From an uncultured Bdellovibrio sp. (lineage in GTDB: Bacteria > Bdellovibrionota > Bdellovibrionia > Bdellovibrionales > Bdellovibrionaceae), in NCBI RefSeq assembly GCF_946478835.1, contig NZ_CAMLDV010000132.1:1-9906 (forward strand): a stretch of DNA of 9,906 nt, in the 5' to 3' direction. Of this stretch, positions 1 through 6,094 are shown piece by piece. The translations under genes and the position numbers were made by a program. Below the pieces are notes generated by a model. It was not told the origin of the DNA. It did not search any database and saw only the letters and a program-made list of their open reading frames with translations. Within the stretch, counting starts at the first letter, position 1. Each line of letters opens with the position of its first letter.

Positions 1-878
1 CTGGTCATCATGGTTCGGGGCAAATTGTTTCAGGCCGTCAAGAGACGGATGCGCCGGAAGTTTTAAGCGGCATTTTTGAAGGACAAACTTTAGGAACTCC
101 GATTGCGATCATCGTGCGCAATCAAGACGCGCGCTCGCAAGATTATAAAGATATTAAAACAAGTCCTCGCGCAGGTCATGCCGATGACATGTGGAAAAAT
201 AAATTCGGTCACAGTGATCACCGTGGCGGCGGACGTTCTTCAGGGCGTGAAACCGTGTCGCGTGTGATGGCAGGTTCTGTCGCGCAAATGATGATGAAGC
301 ATGTGAGTGCGCCAACCAAAGTGATCGGCTATGCTTCGCAAATCGGTCCTTTCACTTTGACTCAGGAAGAGCGTGAGCAAGTGACGTCTAAGAATATTGA
401 TTCTTTCCAGGCGCGCTTTCCTTCTGCACGCGATCATGAAGTCGATGCTTTGCTTAAAAAGGCTCAGGAGCAAGGAGATAGCTACGGTGGAGTCGCTGAA
501 ATCCTCATTCAAAATCCTCCGGCGTATTTGGGACAACCTGTATTTCATAAACTCAAATCCGACTTAGCGCAGGCTTTTTTAAGTGTCGGTGCCACGAACG
601 GATTTGAGCTGGGTTTGGGTTTTGATGCCGTCGACGTGAAGGGCACTGATTTTCATCAAGGTTCTCAAGCCGCTTATGGTGGCATCCGCGGTGGCATTTC
701 TACCGGTGAAAGCATTTTATTGCGAGTTTCTTTTAAACCGACAAGTTCGATTCTGGATGTCGCAAAAAAAGGGCGTCATGACCCTTGTATTGTCACCAGA
801 GCCATACCAGTCCTGGAATCTATGACATGGTTGGTGTTGGCAGATCACTACTTATGGTCTAAAACGGACCGTATCTAA
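1..878 (+). CDS. aroC: Chorismate synthase, 5'-truncated by window edge
   Basis: Catalyses the last shikimate-pathway step in the cytoplasm: FMNH2-dependent 1,4-elimination of phosphate from EPSP to give chorismate. The open frame enters from the left edge (first full codon at 3) and gives 291 visible residues. The family is usually about 350-400 residues, so roughly 50-60 N-terminal residues, including the first FMN/substrate motif with its conserved His, are outside. Visible family motifs are SGRQETDAPEVLSGIFEG near the start, the GHAD motif (its His codon at 177-179 is the likely second catalytic His), RGGGRSSGRET just after, YGGIRGGIS, FKPTSSI, and the C-terminal GRHDPC block carrying a conserved Asp (codon 780-782). 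A GTG at 114 lies inside conserved sequence and is not the start. menB follows after 11 bases, so the two are probably co-transcribed, linking chorismate production to menaquinone synthesis. No frameshift seen. Confidence 0.96.
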   Translation, partial: GHHGSGQIVSGRQETDAPEVLSGIFEGQTLGTPIAIIVRNQDARSQDYKDIKTSPRAGHADDMWKNKFGHSDHRGGGRSSGRETVSRVMAGSVAQMMMKHVSAPTKVIGYASQIGPFTLTQEEREQVTSKNIDSFQARFPSARDHEVDALLKKAQEQGDSYGGVAEILIQNPPAYLGQPVFHKLKSDLAQAFLSVGATNGFELGLGFDAVDVKGTDFHQGSQAAYGGIRGGISTGESILLRVSFKPTSSILDVAKKGRHDPCIVTRAIPVLESMTWLVLADHYLWSKTDRI

Positions 879-889
879 AGAGGTAAAAA

Positions 890-1795
890 ATGGTTTCGGA
901 TATTTTTAATCCAGAGTGGTGGACAGAAGTTCAAATTCCTGGCGTAAAGTTTCAGGATATTACTTATCATCGTGCGAAAGATCAGGGCACAGTTCGTATT
1001 GCTTTCAATCGTCCTGAAGTTCGTAATGCTTTTCGTCCTCAAACAGTGGATGAGCTTTACACAGCTTTAGAACACGCGCGTATCACAGCGGATGTGGGCG
1101 TTGTTTTGATCACAGGTAATGGTCCTTCTCCAAAGGATGGCGGTTGGGCATTCTGCTCTGGCGGAGATCAACGCATTCGTGGAAAAGACGGATATAAATA
1201 CGAAGACAAAGAAGCCGTTGGCAAAATGGATTTGGCCCGCTTGGGTCGTTTGCATATTTTAGAAGTTCAACGCTTGATTCGTTTCATGCCTAAAATTGTT
1301 GTCGCAGTTGTTCCAGGCTGGGCTGTTGGTGGCGGTCACTCACTTCACGTGGTTTGTGATTTGACTCTCGCAAGTAAAGAGCACGCCGTCTTTAAACAAA
1401 CGGATCCAGACGTAGCAAGTTTTGATAGCGGTTATGGTTCAGCTTACTTGGCTCGCATGGTAGGACAAAAGCGTGCGCGTGAGATTTTCTTCCTGGGCCG
1501 CAATTACTCTGCTCAAGAGGCTTTTGAAATGGGCATGGTCAACGCCGTGATCCCTCACAAAGATCTTGAGAAAGTGGCATTGGAGTGGGCTTACGAAATG
1601 AACTCAAAATCACCAACAGCGATGCGCATGTTGAAGTATGGATTCAATCTTTGTGACGACGGTTTGGTGGGTCAGCAATTGTTCGCTGGGGAAGCGACTC
1701 GCTTGGCTTACGGAACGGAAGAGGCTGTTGAAGGCAGAAATTCTTTCGTAGAAAAACGTCCAAAAGATTTCTCTAAGTTCCCTTGGCACTACTAA
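890..1795 (+). CDS. menB: 1,4-Dihydroxy-2-naphthoyl-CoA synthase (MenB)
   Basis: Crotonase-fold enzyme that closes the second ring of menaquinone: o-succinylbenzoyl-CoA to DHNA-CoA, in the cytoplasm. The product is 301 residues, normal for the family (E. coli 285, M. tuberculosis about 314). Oxyanion-hole segments are CSGGDQ (residues 89-94) and GWAVGGGHSL (143-152). The signature TDPDVASFDSGYGS begins at 171. Recalled M. tuberculosis residues Asp185, Ser190 and Tyr287 match Asp172, Ser177 and Tyr274 at a constant offset of 13. E. coli has Gly at the Asp172 position and needs bicarbonate, so this should be a bicarbonate-independent enzyme (inference). The C-terminal RPKDFSKFPWHY tail is typical. 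The ATG at 890 follows AAAGAGG (877-883), which overlaps the aroC stop codon. It is probably the distal gene of an aroC-menB unit, with a hairpin just downstream, and lies about 3.2 kb from the menFDH genes. Confidence 0.97.
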   Translation: MVSDIFNPEWWTEVQIPGVKFQDITYHRAKDQGTVRIAFNRPEVRNAFRPQTVDELYTALEHARITADVGVVLITGNGPSPKDGGWAFCSGGDQRIRGKDGYKYEDKEAVGKMDLARLGRLHILEVQRLIRFMPKIVVAVVPGWAVGGGHSLHVVCDLTLASKEHAVFKQTDPDVASFDSGYGSAYLARMVGQKRAREIFFLGRNYSAQEAFEMGMVNAVIPHKDLEKVALEWAYEMNSKSPTAMRMLKYGFNLCDDGLVGQQLFAGEATRLAYGTEEAVEGRNSFVEKRPKDFSKFPWHY

Positions 1796-1802
1796 GTCTT
1801 TT

Positions 1803-1833
1803 ATAATGGGTTTGGGTCCTCCAAACCCATTAT
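1803..1833 (+). terminator. Hairpin after menB, probable terminator
   Basis: A perfect 13-bp inverted repeat (ATAATGGGTTTGG at 1803-1815, CCAAACCCATTAT at 1821-1833) encloses a 5-base loop and starts 8 bases after the menB stop. The downstream tract (TCCTTATAAG) is only partly T-rich, so it is not a textbook intrinsic terminator; it may act by stabilising the mRNA 3' end. The right arm overlaps a second, AT-rich inverted repeat (ATTATTC 1829-1835, GAATAAT 1843-1849), which could compete with the main stem. The remaining sequence to 1917 is the leader of the next gene, where I see no convincing -35/-10 pair. Confidence 0.65.
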
Positions 1834-1917
1834 TCCTTATAAGAATAATAATCTCTTTACCATGCAGATGACATAAGATTCGAATGTCGGCTAGAAGTCC
1901 CTCGTCGAGGAGACTTT

Positions 1918-3132
1918 ATGAAAACGATTCTTTTCTTTTGGGCCCTGTTTTTTGCCGTAAATTCCTATGCGAAAGTGGAAGTCCTTTTTCATCCACACGA
2001 TCCAACTTTAGAAAAGATCGCCACTTGGATTGAAGAGGCACAAAGCACGGTTGATATTGCCATGTACAATATGGAAACTACGTCGGCGTCTCCAGTGATT
2101 CAAGTTCTGCAATCACCTTTGGTACAGAAACGCCTTCAGGAAGGACGTCTGCAAATTCGTTTGATCTTTGAAGGGTACGCAACGCCAGAAGAAAATGAAA
2201 AGAAGATGTCCGCTTTGGAGAGTCTTGGCATTGACGTTCGTTATTTAGGAAAATCCGTAAAGGTTCATCACAAGTTTGCCGTCATTGATGCAGGTCTAAG
2301 CAATCACAAAGTGATCACGGGAAGCGCGAACTGGTCTTTGTCTTCTTACCGTAACTACAATGAAAACATCCTGTTCTTTACTAAAGAAAACGAAATCACC
2401 AGCCGCTACCAGCAGGAGTTCAATCGTCTGTGGGTGAACTCCAAAGAATTTGGTCGACACTCAGACAATAACGAAACAAATGAAGTGAGCTTCTTTGATC
2501 AGGGCGACGTGGAAGTGTTCTTCAATTCACCCCGTACATTGGATAGAAAATCAAACGAGCCATCGCGCCTCACCGATCAAGTGGTCCGTCTTATTAACGA
2601 AGCTCAAAGCGAAATCAAAATTGCAACAACGCGGGTGCGTTTAAAGCCGGTTCTTGAGGCTTTGCAAGTGGCTGCCAACCGTGGCGTGAAAATTTATCTT
2701 GTGATCAGCCAAGACGACTTCATGGATATTGGAAAAAGAGCGCAATACTTGTTAAGCCATCGCAACCTGCAATTGCGCGTGAAGTTCTACAATTTGGAAG
2801 TTTCAGAATACATGGCCTTCCAAATGCACAACAAATTTATGATCGTGGACAACGCAAAAGTTCTCTCCGGATCTTTCAATTGGTCAGAGAGCAGCGAAAA
2901 GAGCCACATCGAAAACCTTGTGGAACTCAGTGGCTCTGCTGCAGAAGATGTTCTTCCTTCCTACAACCAAGAATTCAGTGATCTTTGGAATATGAATCGC
3001 GAGAGCCTCAAGCCGTTAAGCGACTATTTGAAAACTTCCAGCAAAGTGTCCTGCGCAATCAAACCGATGGCTCTGAGTGTTTCTGAAATTCGTCAGGTTT
3101 TGAAACTCGTAAAAAATTGTTCTCAGGACTAA
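1918..3132 (+). CDS. Exported phospholipase D/nuclease-family protein, two HKD motifs
   Basis: A 404-residue protein of the PLD superfamily, whose members hydrolyse or transfer phosphodiesters in phospholipids or nucleic acids. Residues 1-18 (MKTILFFWALFFAVNSYA) form a signal peptide with a likely cleavage after SYA, so it should be periplasmic or secreted. Both catalytic motifs are complete. The first has His117, Lys119, Asp124 and GSAN (135-138), followed by Glu149. The second has His304, Lys306, Asp311 and GSFN (318-321), followed by Glu332. Each lies in a roughly 150-170-residue repeat ending in a similar E-F-x-x-L-W segment (167-172, 352-357), so one polypeptide can form the two-lobed active site. 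Cys379 and Cys401 could form a disulfide. The ATG at 1918 has GAGGAG (1907-1912) upstream. It looks monocistronic, with hairpins on both sides. Substrate cannot be told from sequence: extracellular nuclease, phospholipase and cardiolipin-type activity all remain possible. Confidence 0.92.
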   Translation: MKTILFFWALFFAVNSYAKVEVLFHPHDPTLEKIATWIEEAQSTVDIAMYNMETTSASPVIQVLQSPLVQKRLQEGRLQIRLIFEGYATPEENEKKMSALESLGIDVRYLGKSVKVHHKFAVIDAGLSNHKVITGSANWSLSSYRNYNENILFFTKENEITSRYQQEFNRLWVNSKEFGRHSDNNETNEVSFFDQGDVEVFFNSPRTLDRKSNEPSRLTDQVVRLINEAQSEIKIATTRVRLKPVLEALQVAANRGVKIYLVISQDDFMDIGKRAQYLLSHRNLQLRVKFYNLEVSEYMAFQMHNKFMIVDNAKVLSGSFNWSESSEKSHIENLVELSGSAAEDVLPSYNQEFSDLWNMNRESLKPLSDYLKTSSKVSCAIKPMALSVSEIRQVLKLVKNCSQD

Positions 3133-3136
3133 AGCT

Positions 3137-3174
3137 AAGATCCCTGTTGCGAAAATTTAAAGAATAGGGATCTT
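3137..3174 (+). terminator. Long-loop hairpin after the PLD-family gene
   Basis: A perfect 9-bp inverted repeat (AAGATCCCT 3137-3145, AGGGATCTT 3166-3174) begins 4 bases after the stop codon. The stem can extend inward by about three pairs including one G-U, leaving a loop of about 14 bases. No real T-run follows, so it is a possible terminator or 3'-end stabiliser rather than a canonical intrinsic terminator. Confidence 0.4.
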
Positions 3175-3184
3175 CATCTGTAAT
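3156..3184 (+). promoter_or_regulatory. Candidate promoter for the small lipoprotein gene
   Basis: TTTAAA (3156-3161) and TGTAAT (3179-3184) are spaced by 17 bases and resemble a sigma-70 -35/-10 pair at 4/6 and 5/6 matches. A start near 3191 would give a leader of about 60 bases before the ATG at 3254. The leader contains a small hairpin, GTGAG/CTCAC at 3190-3203. The element overlaps the preceding hairpin. AT-rich intergenic DNA often gives such matches by chance. Confidence 0.25.
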
Positions 3185-3253
3185 TCTTTGTGAGTTGTCT
3201 CACTTCAGTGAAAAGCGCTTCCAGTGCGGACTTTACGGAGAGAAGATAGAGCC

Positions 3254-3454
3254 ATGAAAAAGCTCTCTCTCTTCGTTCTTTTAGTTGTCATGATCGGGTT
3301 GGCATTTTGGGGATGTCCGACAAAGAAATACATTCCTGATCCTCGTCCGCCACAACCTCAGGTCTCCTACTACGAAGAACTTCTCAGTCTTGAAGGAAAC
3401 GCTCCACCCGTCGGAGTTCGCGTGGAGTTTCGTCGTATGCTGGCGATGGAATGA
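3254..3454 (+). CDS. Small putative lipoprotein, 66 residues, function unknown
   Basis: I do not recognise the family. The protein starts MKKLSLF, has a hydrophobic stretch at residues 5-19 and then Cys21 in the context LAFWGC, which suggests a signal-peptidase II lipoprotein. The residues before the Cys (Phe -3, Trp -2, Gly -1) deviate from the usual [LVI][ASTVI][GAS]C lipobox, so processing is uncertain and a simple membrane anchor is the alternative. The mature part is only about 45 residues: a Pro-rich stretch (YIPDPRPPQPQ, 26-36), then a more polar tail with YYEELLSLEG and VRVEFRRML. The ATG at 3254 is chosen because GGAGAGAAG (3237-3245) lies at suitable spacing and the lysines fit a signal-peptide n-region. 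A GTG 30 bases upstream would add an Arg-rich extension and lacks a comparable site. Its stop is 2 bases from the convergent ubiE stop. It could be a small cell-envelope anchor protein. Confidence 0.7.
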   Translation: MKKLSLFVLLVVMIGLAFWGCPTKKYIPDPRPPQPQVSYYEELLSLEGNAPPVGVRVEFRRMLAME

Positions 3455-3456
3455 TT

Positions 3457-4170
3457 TTACTTCACAATGCCTTTATAAATATAAGCAATACCGCCAGTAA
3501 GCGAAACATACTCACAGTGAGAGTAAGCGCCACTTTCTTTCATCAGGCCCAAGAACTCATCACGGCAAGGGAAAGCCGCTGAAGACTTTTGCAAGTATTC
3601 GTAAGCTTCTTTCTGACCTGTCACAAGACCGCCGATTTTAGGCAAGATATTTTGAGAATAGAAATTGTAAAGTGCACCGAAAACAGGAACGTTCACTTGA
3701 CCGAATTCAAGCACCATCACCGTGCCGCCTGATTTCGTCACACGTCCCATTTCACGCAAAGCTTTTACTGGATCACCGACATTGCGAATACCAAAAGAGA
3801 TACTGCAAACATCAAAACCCTTATCAGCGTATTGAAGTTGAGTGACATCGGCTTGTTCAAACTTGATCTCAAGACCGCGTTCTTTCGCTTTACCTGGAGC
3901 TGGAATCAACATCTCGGCACAGAAATCTGTACCAACCACTTCACCCGTTGCGCCCACTGTTTTTTTAAATTCAATTGCAAGATCGCCCGTACCTGTCGCG
4001 CAATCCAAAACTTTATCGCCGGTTTTTGCGCCACTGTACTTAACTAACTTTTTTCTCCACAAGTGGTGAACGCCCATCGACAAAACGTTGTTCCCTTTGT
4101 CGTAGTTCGCAGCCACTTTTGAAAACATCGAGCGGATGATTTCCGGATTTGGAGAATGTTTAGTTTGCAT
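3457..4170 (-). CDS. ubiE: Demethylmenaquinone methyltransferase (UbiE/MenG)
   Basis: SAM-dependent C-methyltransferase for the last menaquinone step (demethylmenaquinone to menaquinone). UbiE members can also act in ubiquinone synthesis, but the men genes around it point to menaquinone. From the ATG at 4170 it is 237 residues, within the usual 230-250. The family N-terminal signature is present as YDKGNNVLSMGVHHLW (about residues 23-38). SAM motif I is VLDCATGTGD (54-63), followed by GTDF (80-83) and SFGIRNV (125-131). The second family signature appears as RVTKSGGTVMVLEFG (143-157), with Thr and Ser where Leu and Pro are common. The frame is open to an ATG at 4221, but that adds 17 residues lying wholly inside aroF coding sequence and unlike the family. 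The gene overlaps the aroF 3' end by 11 bases, so it is probably translationally coupled to it. Confidence 0.95.
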   Translation of the reverse strand: MQTKHSPNPEIIRSMFSKVAANYDKGNNVLSMGVHHLWRKKLVKYSGAKTGDKVLDCATGTGDLAIEFKKTVGATGEVVGTDFCAEMLIPAPGKAKERGLEIKFEQADVTQLQYADKGFDVCSISFGIRNVGDPVKALREMGRVTKSGGTVMVLEFGQVNVPVFGALYNFYSQNILPKIGGLVTGQKEAYEYLQKSSAAFPCRDEFLGLMKESGAYSHCEYVSLTGGIAYIYKGIVK

Positions 4171-4993
4171 GAGGAGCCACCTTATGAAGAGGTCTGTCGA
4201 TCGCCGTAAGAATCTTATCAAGCTTCGTCATCATGTTTTTGAAGTCATCCAAAGTCAGAGCTTGCATGCCGTCAGAAAGAGCTTCTGCCGGACGAGGATG
4301 AACTTCCACGATGATGCCGTCAGCTCCCACCGCTGCTGCAGCGTAAGCCAAATCAGGAACCAAAGCACGAATGCCCACAGCGTGAGAAGGATCTACGATC
4401 ACAGGCAAGTGAGAATTCTTTTTTGCAAACGCCACGGCATTAAGATCCAAAGTGTTGCGAGTCGAAGTTTCAAATGTACGAATACCACGCTCACATAAAA
4501 TCACGTTCGGATTTCCGCCGACTGTCACGTACTCCGCCGCTTTAATCCATTCTGTGATCAAGGCTGCAAAACCACGCTTCAACAATACAGGTTTTCTCTG
4601 CATGCCCAACTCTTTAAGCAAAGCATAGTTATGCATATTGCGAGAACCGACTTGGAAGCATTCAACGATGTCGTAAACTTCTTCGATTTGACGAGCGTCC
4701 GTGACTTCAGAAACAAGTTTCATGTTGGTTTCTTTGCAGACCGCTTTGATGAAGTCGAAAGAGTTTTTACCTAAACCTTGGAAGTCTTTTGAAGAAGTGC
4801 GCATCTTCCAAATACCGCCACGAAGAATGTGCGCGCCGGAGGCCTTCACACCTTTCGCTGTTTCCATGAACTGCTCGTAACTTTCGATAGAGCAAGGCCC
4901 AGCCATGACTGTGAAGTTAGATCCGCCGATATCATATCCACCGATATTGACGATTTGGGTTGAGGGAGTTGTTTGCATAGTTGGCATTTCCAT
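4160..4993 (-). CDS. aroF: DAHP synthase, type I-beta, catalytic core only
   Basis: First shikimate-pathway enzyme: condenses phosphoenolpyruvate and erythrose 4-phosphate to DAHP in the cytoplasm. The 277 residues carry the type I-beta landmarks: AGPCSIE (31-37), LRGG (57-60), FQGLG (71-75), VSEVTD (94-99), SRNM (117-120), LLKRG (137-141), ILCERGIRTFE (165-175), TRNTLDL (178-184), DPSH (201-204), VEVHP (229-233) and LSDG (239-242). Expected metal ligands are Cys34, His204, Glu230 and Asp241. There is no N-terminal chorismate-mutase or ferredoxin-like/ACT regulatory domain, so feedback control of the kind seen in B. subtilis or T. maritima is probably absent (inference). The PEP loop, usually KPRTSPY, reads KMRTSSK (63-69). 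The related KDO-8-phosphate synthase is rejected from these motifs. The start at 4993 is uncertain: in-frame ATGs also lie at residues 3 and 6, and only AAGAAG precedes as a weak ribosome site. ubiE overlaps its 3' end. Confidence 0.94.
   Translation of the reverse strand: MEMPTMQTTPSTQIVNIGGYDIGGSNFTVMAGPCSIESYEQFMETAKGVKASGAHILRGGIWKMRTSSKDFQGLGKNSFDFIKAVCKETNMKLVSEVTDARQIEEVYDIVECFQVGSRNMHNYALLKELGMQRKPVLLKRGFAALITEWIKAAEYVTVGGNPNVILCERGIRTFETSTRNTLDLNAVAFAKKNSHLPVIVDPSHAVGIRALVPDLAYAAAAVGADGIIVEVHPRPAEALSDGMQALTLDDFKNMMTKLDKILTAIDRPLHKVAPHAN
4177..4183 (-). promoter_or_regulatory. Ribosome binding site supporting the ubiE start at 4170
   Basis: On the minus strand AAGGTGG lies 6 bases before the ATG at 4170, within the last codons of aroF. 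It favours the 237-residue product over the upstream ATG at 4221. Confidence 0.55.
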
Positions 4994-4996
4994 AAT
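4969..4996 (+). promoter_or_regulatory. Candidate promoter for menF-menD-menH, inside aroF 5' coding sequence
   Basis: CATAAT (4991-4996) matches 5 of 6 -10 positions and covers the aroF start codon. The only -35-like element at 16 bases is the poor TTGTTT (4969-4974). The start point would fall near 5003, leaving a leader of only a few bases before the menF ATG, which fits the absence of a Shine-Dalgarno sequence there. Weak evidence. Confidence 0.25.
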
Positions 4997-5008
4997 ACGA
5001 CTTCTTAA

Positions 5009-6094
5009 ATGGAACGGCAGAATAGCATAACGCTCTCAGGCATTACAAACTTTTTGGAGGCAGGGGCCCTCTTGCGCCATAGGGATCAATGGATTCTTAT
5101 TGAGGGGCCTTTTCACCCTGTTTCCGACGCAAATCGTGACGAAATTACAGTGTTTTTCCCTGATTTCTACGATTTGGGCTCTTCGCCCGCACTCGCCGGA
5201 GCCAAAACCTACCATCTGTCTGCAGAGGAGCTGCGTAAGAATTGTGAGGCCTTCTTAGGTCAGAGACCTGCTGTGGCCCCCGTAGGGAAGGCTCCATGGA
5301 TTGAGCCTTTGAAAGAGCATTTCGCCGTCGCTTTGAAGCACACACAAGATCTCATCCGCGAAGGCAAAATCAAGAAAACCGTTCCAGCGGTCTTTGCTCG
5401 CTCTGAGCAAACGGTGACTCCGCAAGAGCGCGCGCAGATGATTTTGACTCTTTTAGAAGCGCCGAAAACTTTGTACGTTTATGGTTTATGGCAAAAGGGT
5501 GAAGGCGTTTTAGGAGCAACTCCGGAACTTCTTTTTGATTATGCAAAAGGACATCTGCGAACGATGGCTTTGGCTGGCACATGTCCTAAGAGTGAATCCA
5601 CACGCCGTGAATCTCTACTTCGTGATGAAAAAGAAATGCAAGAGCATCTCTACGTTTTAGAAGACTTGATGTCGGTGCTGCACCCCTGGGGTGATGTGAA
5701 GACCGAAGGTCCGAAAATTGTGGAGCTTCCAACGCTGTACCATTTAAAAACCGACATCGAAATTCAGTGCAAAACAAAGCCTGAGTTTTTCTCATTGATT
5801 CAGCAACTGCATCCCACTCCTGCATTGGGGGTGGCACCTCGGACCGCTGGATATAAGTGGATGAAAGAGTTCCCCGGCCAAGAGGGGCGCGGTGGTTTCG
5901 GTGGGCCTTTTGCCTTTATCGGTAAAGAGGAGGCTGTGTGTCTTGTCGCCATTCGAAATTTGCAGTGGAATAAGACCTCTTCTATGATCGGTTCCGGCTG
6001 CGGCGTTGTCGCGGCCAGTGAATTGGAGCGTGAGTGGCGAGAGCTTTATCAAAAACGCCTGTCCGTAAGAAAGATTTTGGGGCTTGATGTATGA
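5009..6094 (+). CDS. menF: Isochorismate synthase, menaquinone-specific (MenF)
   Basis: Converts chorismate to isochorismate, the committed step into menaquinone, in the cytoplasm; Mg-dependent. The product is 361 residues, shorter than E. coli MenF (431), mostly through a reduced N-terminal half. The chorismate-binding domain fills about 105-350. Likely catalytic base Lys123 (in KKTVPAV) and acid Glu173 (in GATPELL) are 50 residues apart, the same spacing as Lys190/Glu240 of E. coli MenF and Lys147/Glu197 of EntC. Other motifs are ALAGTCPKS (187-195), EMQEH (209-213, candidate Mg ligand Glu212), YHLKTDI (244-250), LHPTPALGVAPR (267-278), RGGFGGPFAF (294-303) and a C-terminal EREW segment. 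Salicylate or siderophore synthases share the fold, but coupling to menD supports MenF. The ATG at 5009 lacks a clear Shine-Dalgarno; a later TTG (codon 22) preceded by GGAGG is an alternative. It overlaps menD by ATGA. Confidence 0.93.
   Translation: MERQNSITLSGITNFLEAGALLRHRDQWILIEGPFHPVSDANRDEITVFFPDFYDLGSSPALAGAKTYHLSAEELRKNCEAFLGQRPAVAPVGKAPWIEPLKEHFAVALKHTQDLIREGKIKKTVPAVFARSEQTVTPQERAQMILTLLEAPKTLYVYGLWQKGEGVLGATPELLFDYAKGHLRTMALAGTCPKSESTRRESLLRDEKEMQEHLYVLEDLMSVLHPWGDVKTEGPKIVELPTLYHLKTDIEIQCKTKPEFFSLIQQLHPTPALGVAPRTAGYKWMKEFPGQEGRGGFGGPFAFIGKEEAVCLVAIRNLQWNKTSSMIGSGCGVVAASELEREWRELYQKRLSVRKILGLDV
5019..5048 (-). promoter_or_regulatory. Candidate promoter for aroF-ubiE, inside menF coding sequence
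   Basis: On the minus strand TTGTAA (5043-5048) and TATTCT (5019-5024) are 18 bases apart, each matching 4 of 6 sigma-70 consensus positions. Transcription would start near 5012, about 20 bases before the aroF ATG. Only 15 bases separate the two divergent start codons, so the aroF promoter must overlap menF codons; this is the best match I see, but a weak one. Confidence 0.3.

Noticed and set aside
240..548. 102-codon frame on the minus strand opposite aroC
   Set aside because: It lies wholly opposite well-conserved aroC coding sequence and has no recognisable motif.
114..878. GTG at 114 as the chorismate synthase start
   Set aside because: Conserved family sequence continues upstream in the same frame to the window edge, so the gene is simply truncated.
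3190..3230. Clustered short repeats of the CACT/AGTG type before the lipoprotein gene
   Set aside because: The arms are only 4-5 bases and irregularly spaced, within chance expectation; noted only as part of the leader.
3224..3253. GTG start extending the small lipoprotein by 10 residues
   Set aside because: The extension is Arg/Asp/Glu-rich ahead of a normal signal-peptide n-region; the ATG at 3254 has a better ribosome site.
3832..4498. Several plus-strand frames of 70-120 codons opposite ubiE and aroF
   Set aside because: They are antisense shadows of strongly conserved enzymes; their translations are Cys/His/Ser-rich without family motifs.
4160..4993. KDO-8-phosphate synthase as an alternative identity for aroF
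   Set aside because: The sequence has the DAHP-type RTS loop, FQGLG, ILCERGIRTFE and TRNTLDL blocks of type I-beta DAHP synthase.
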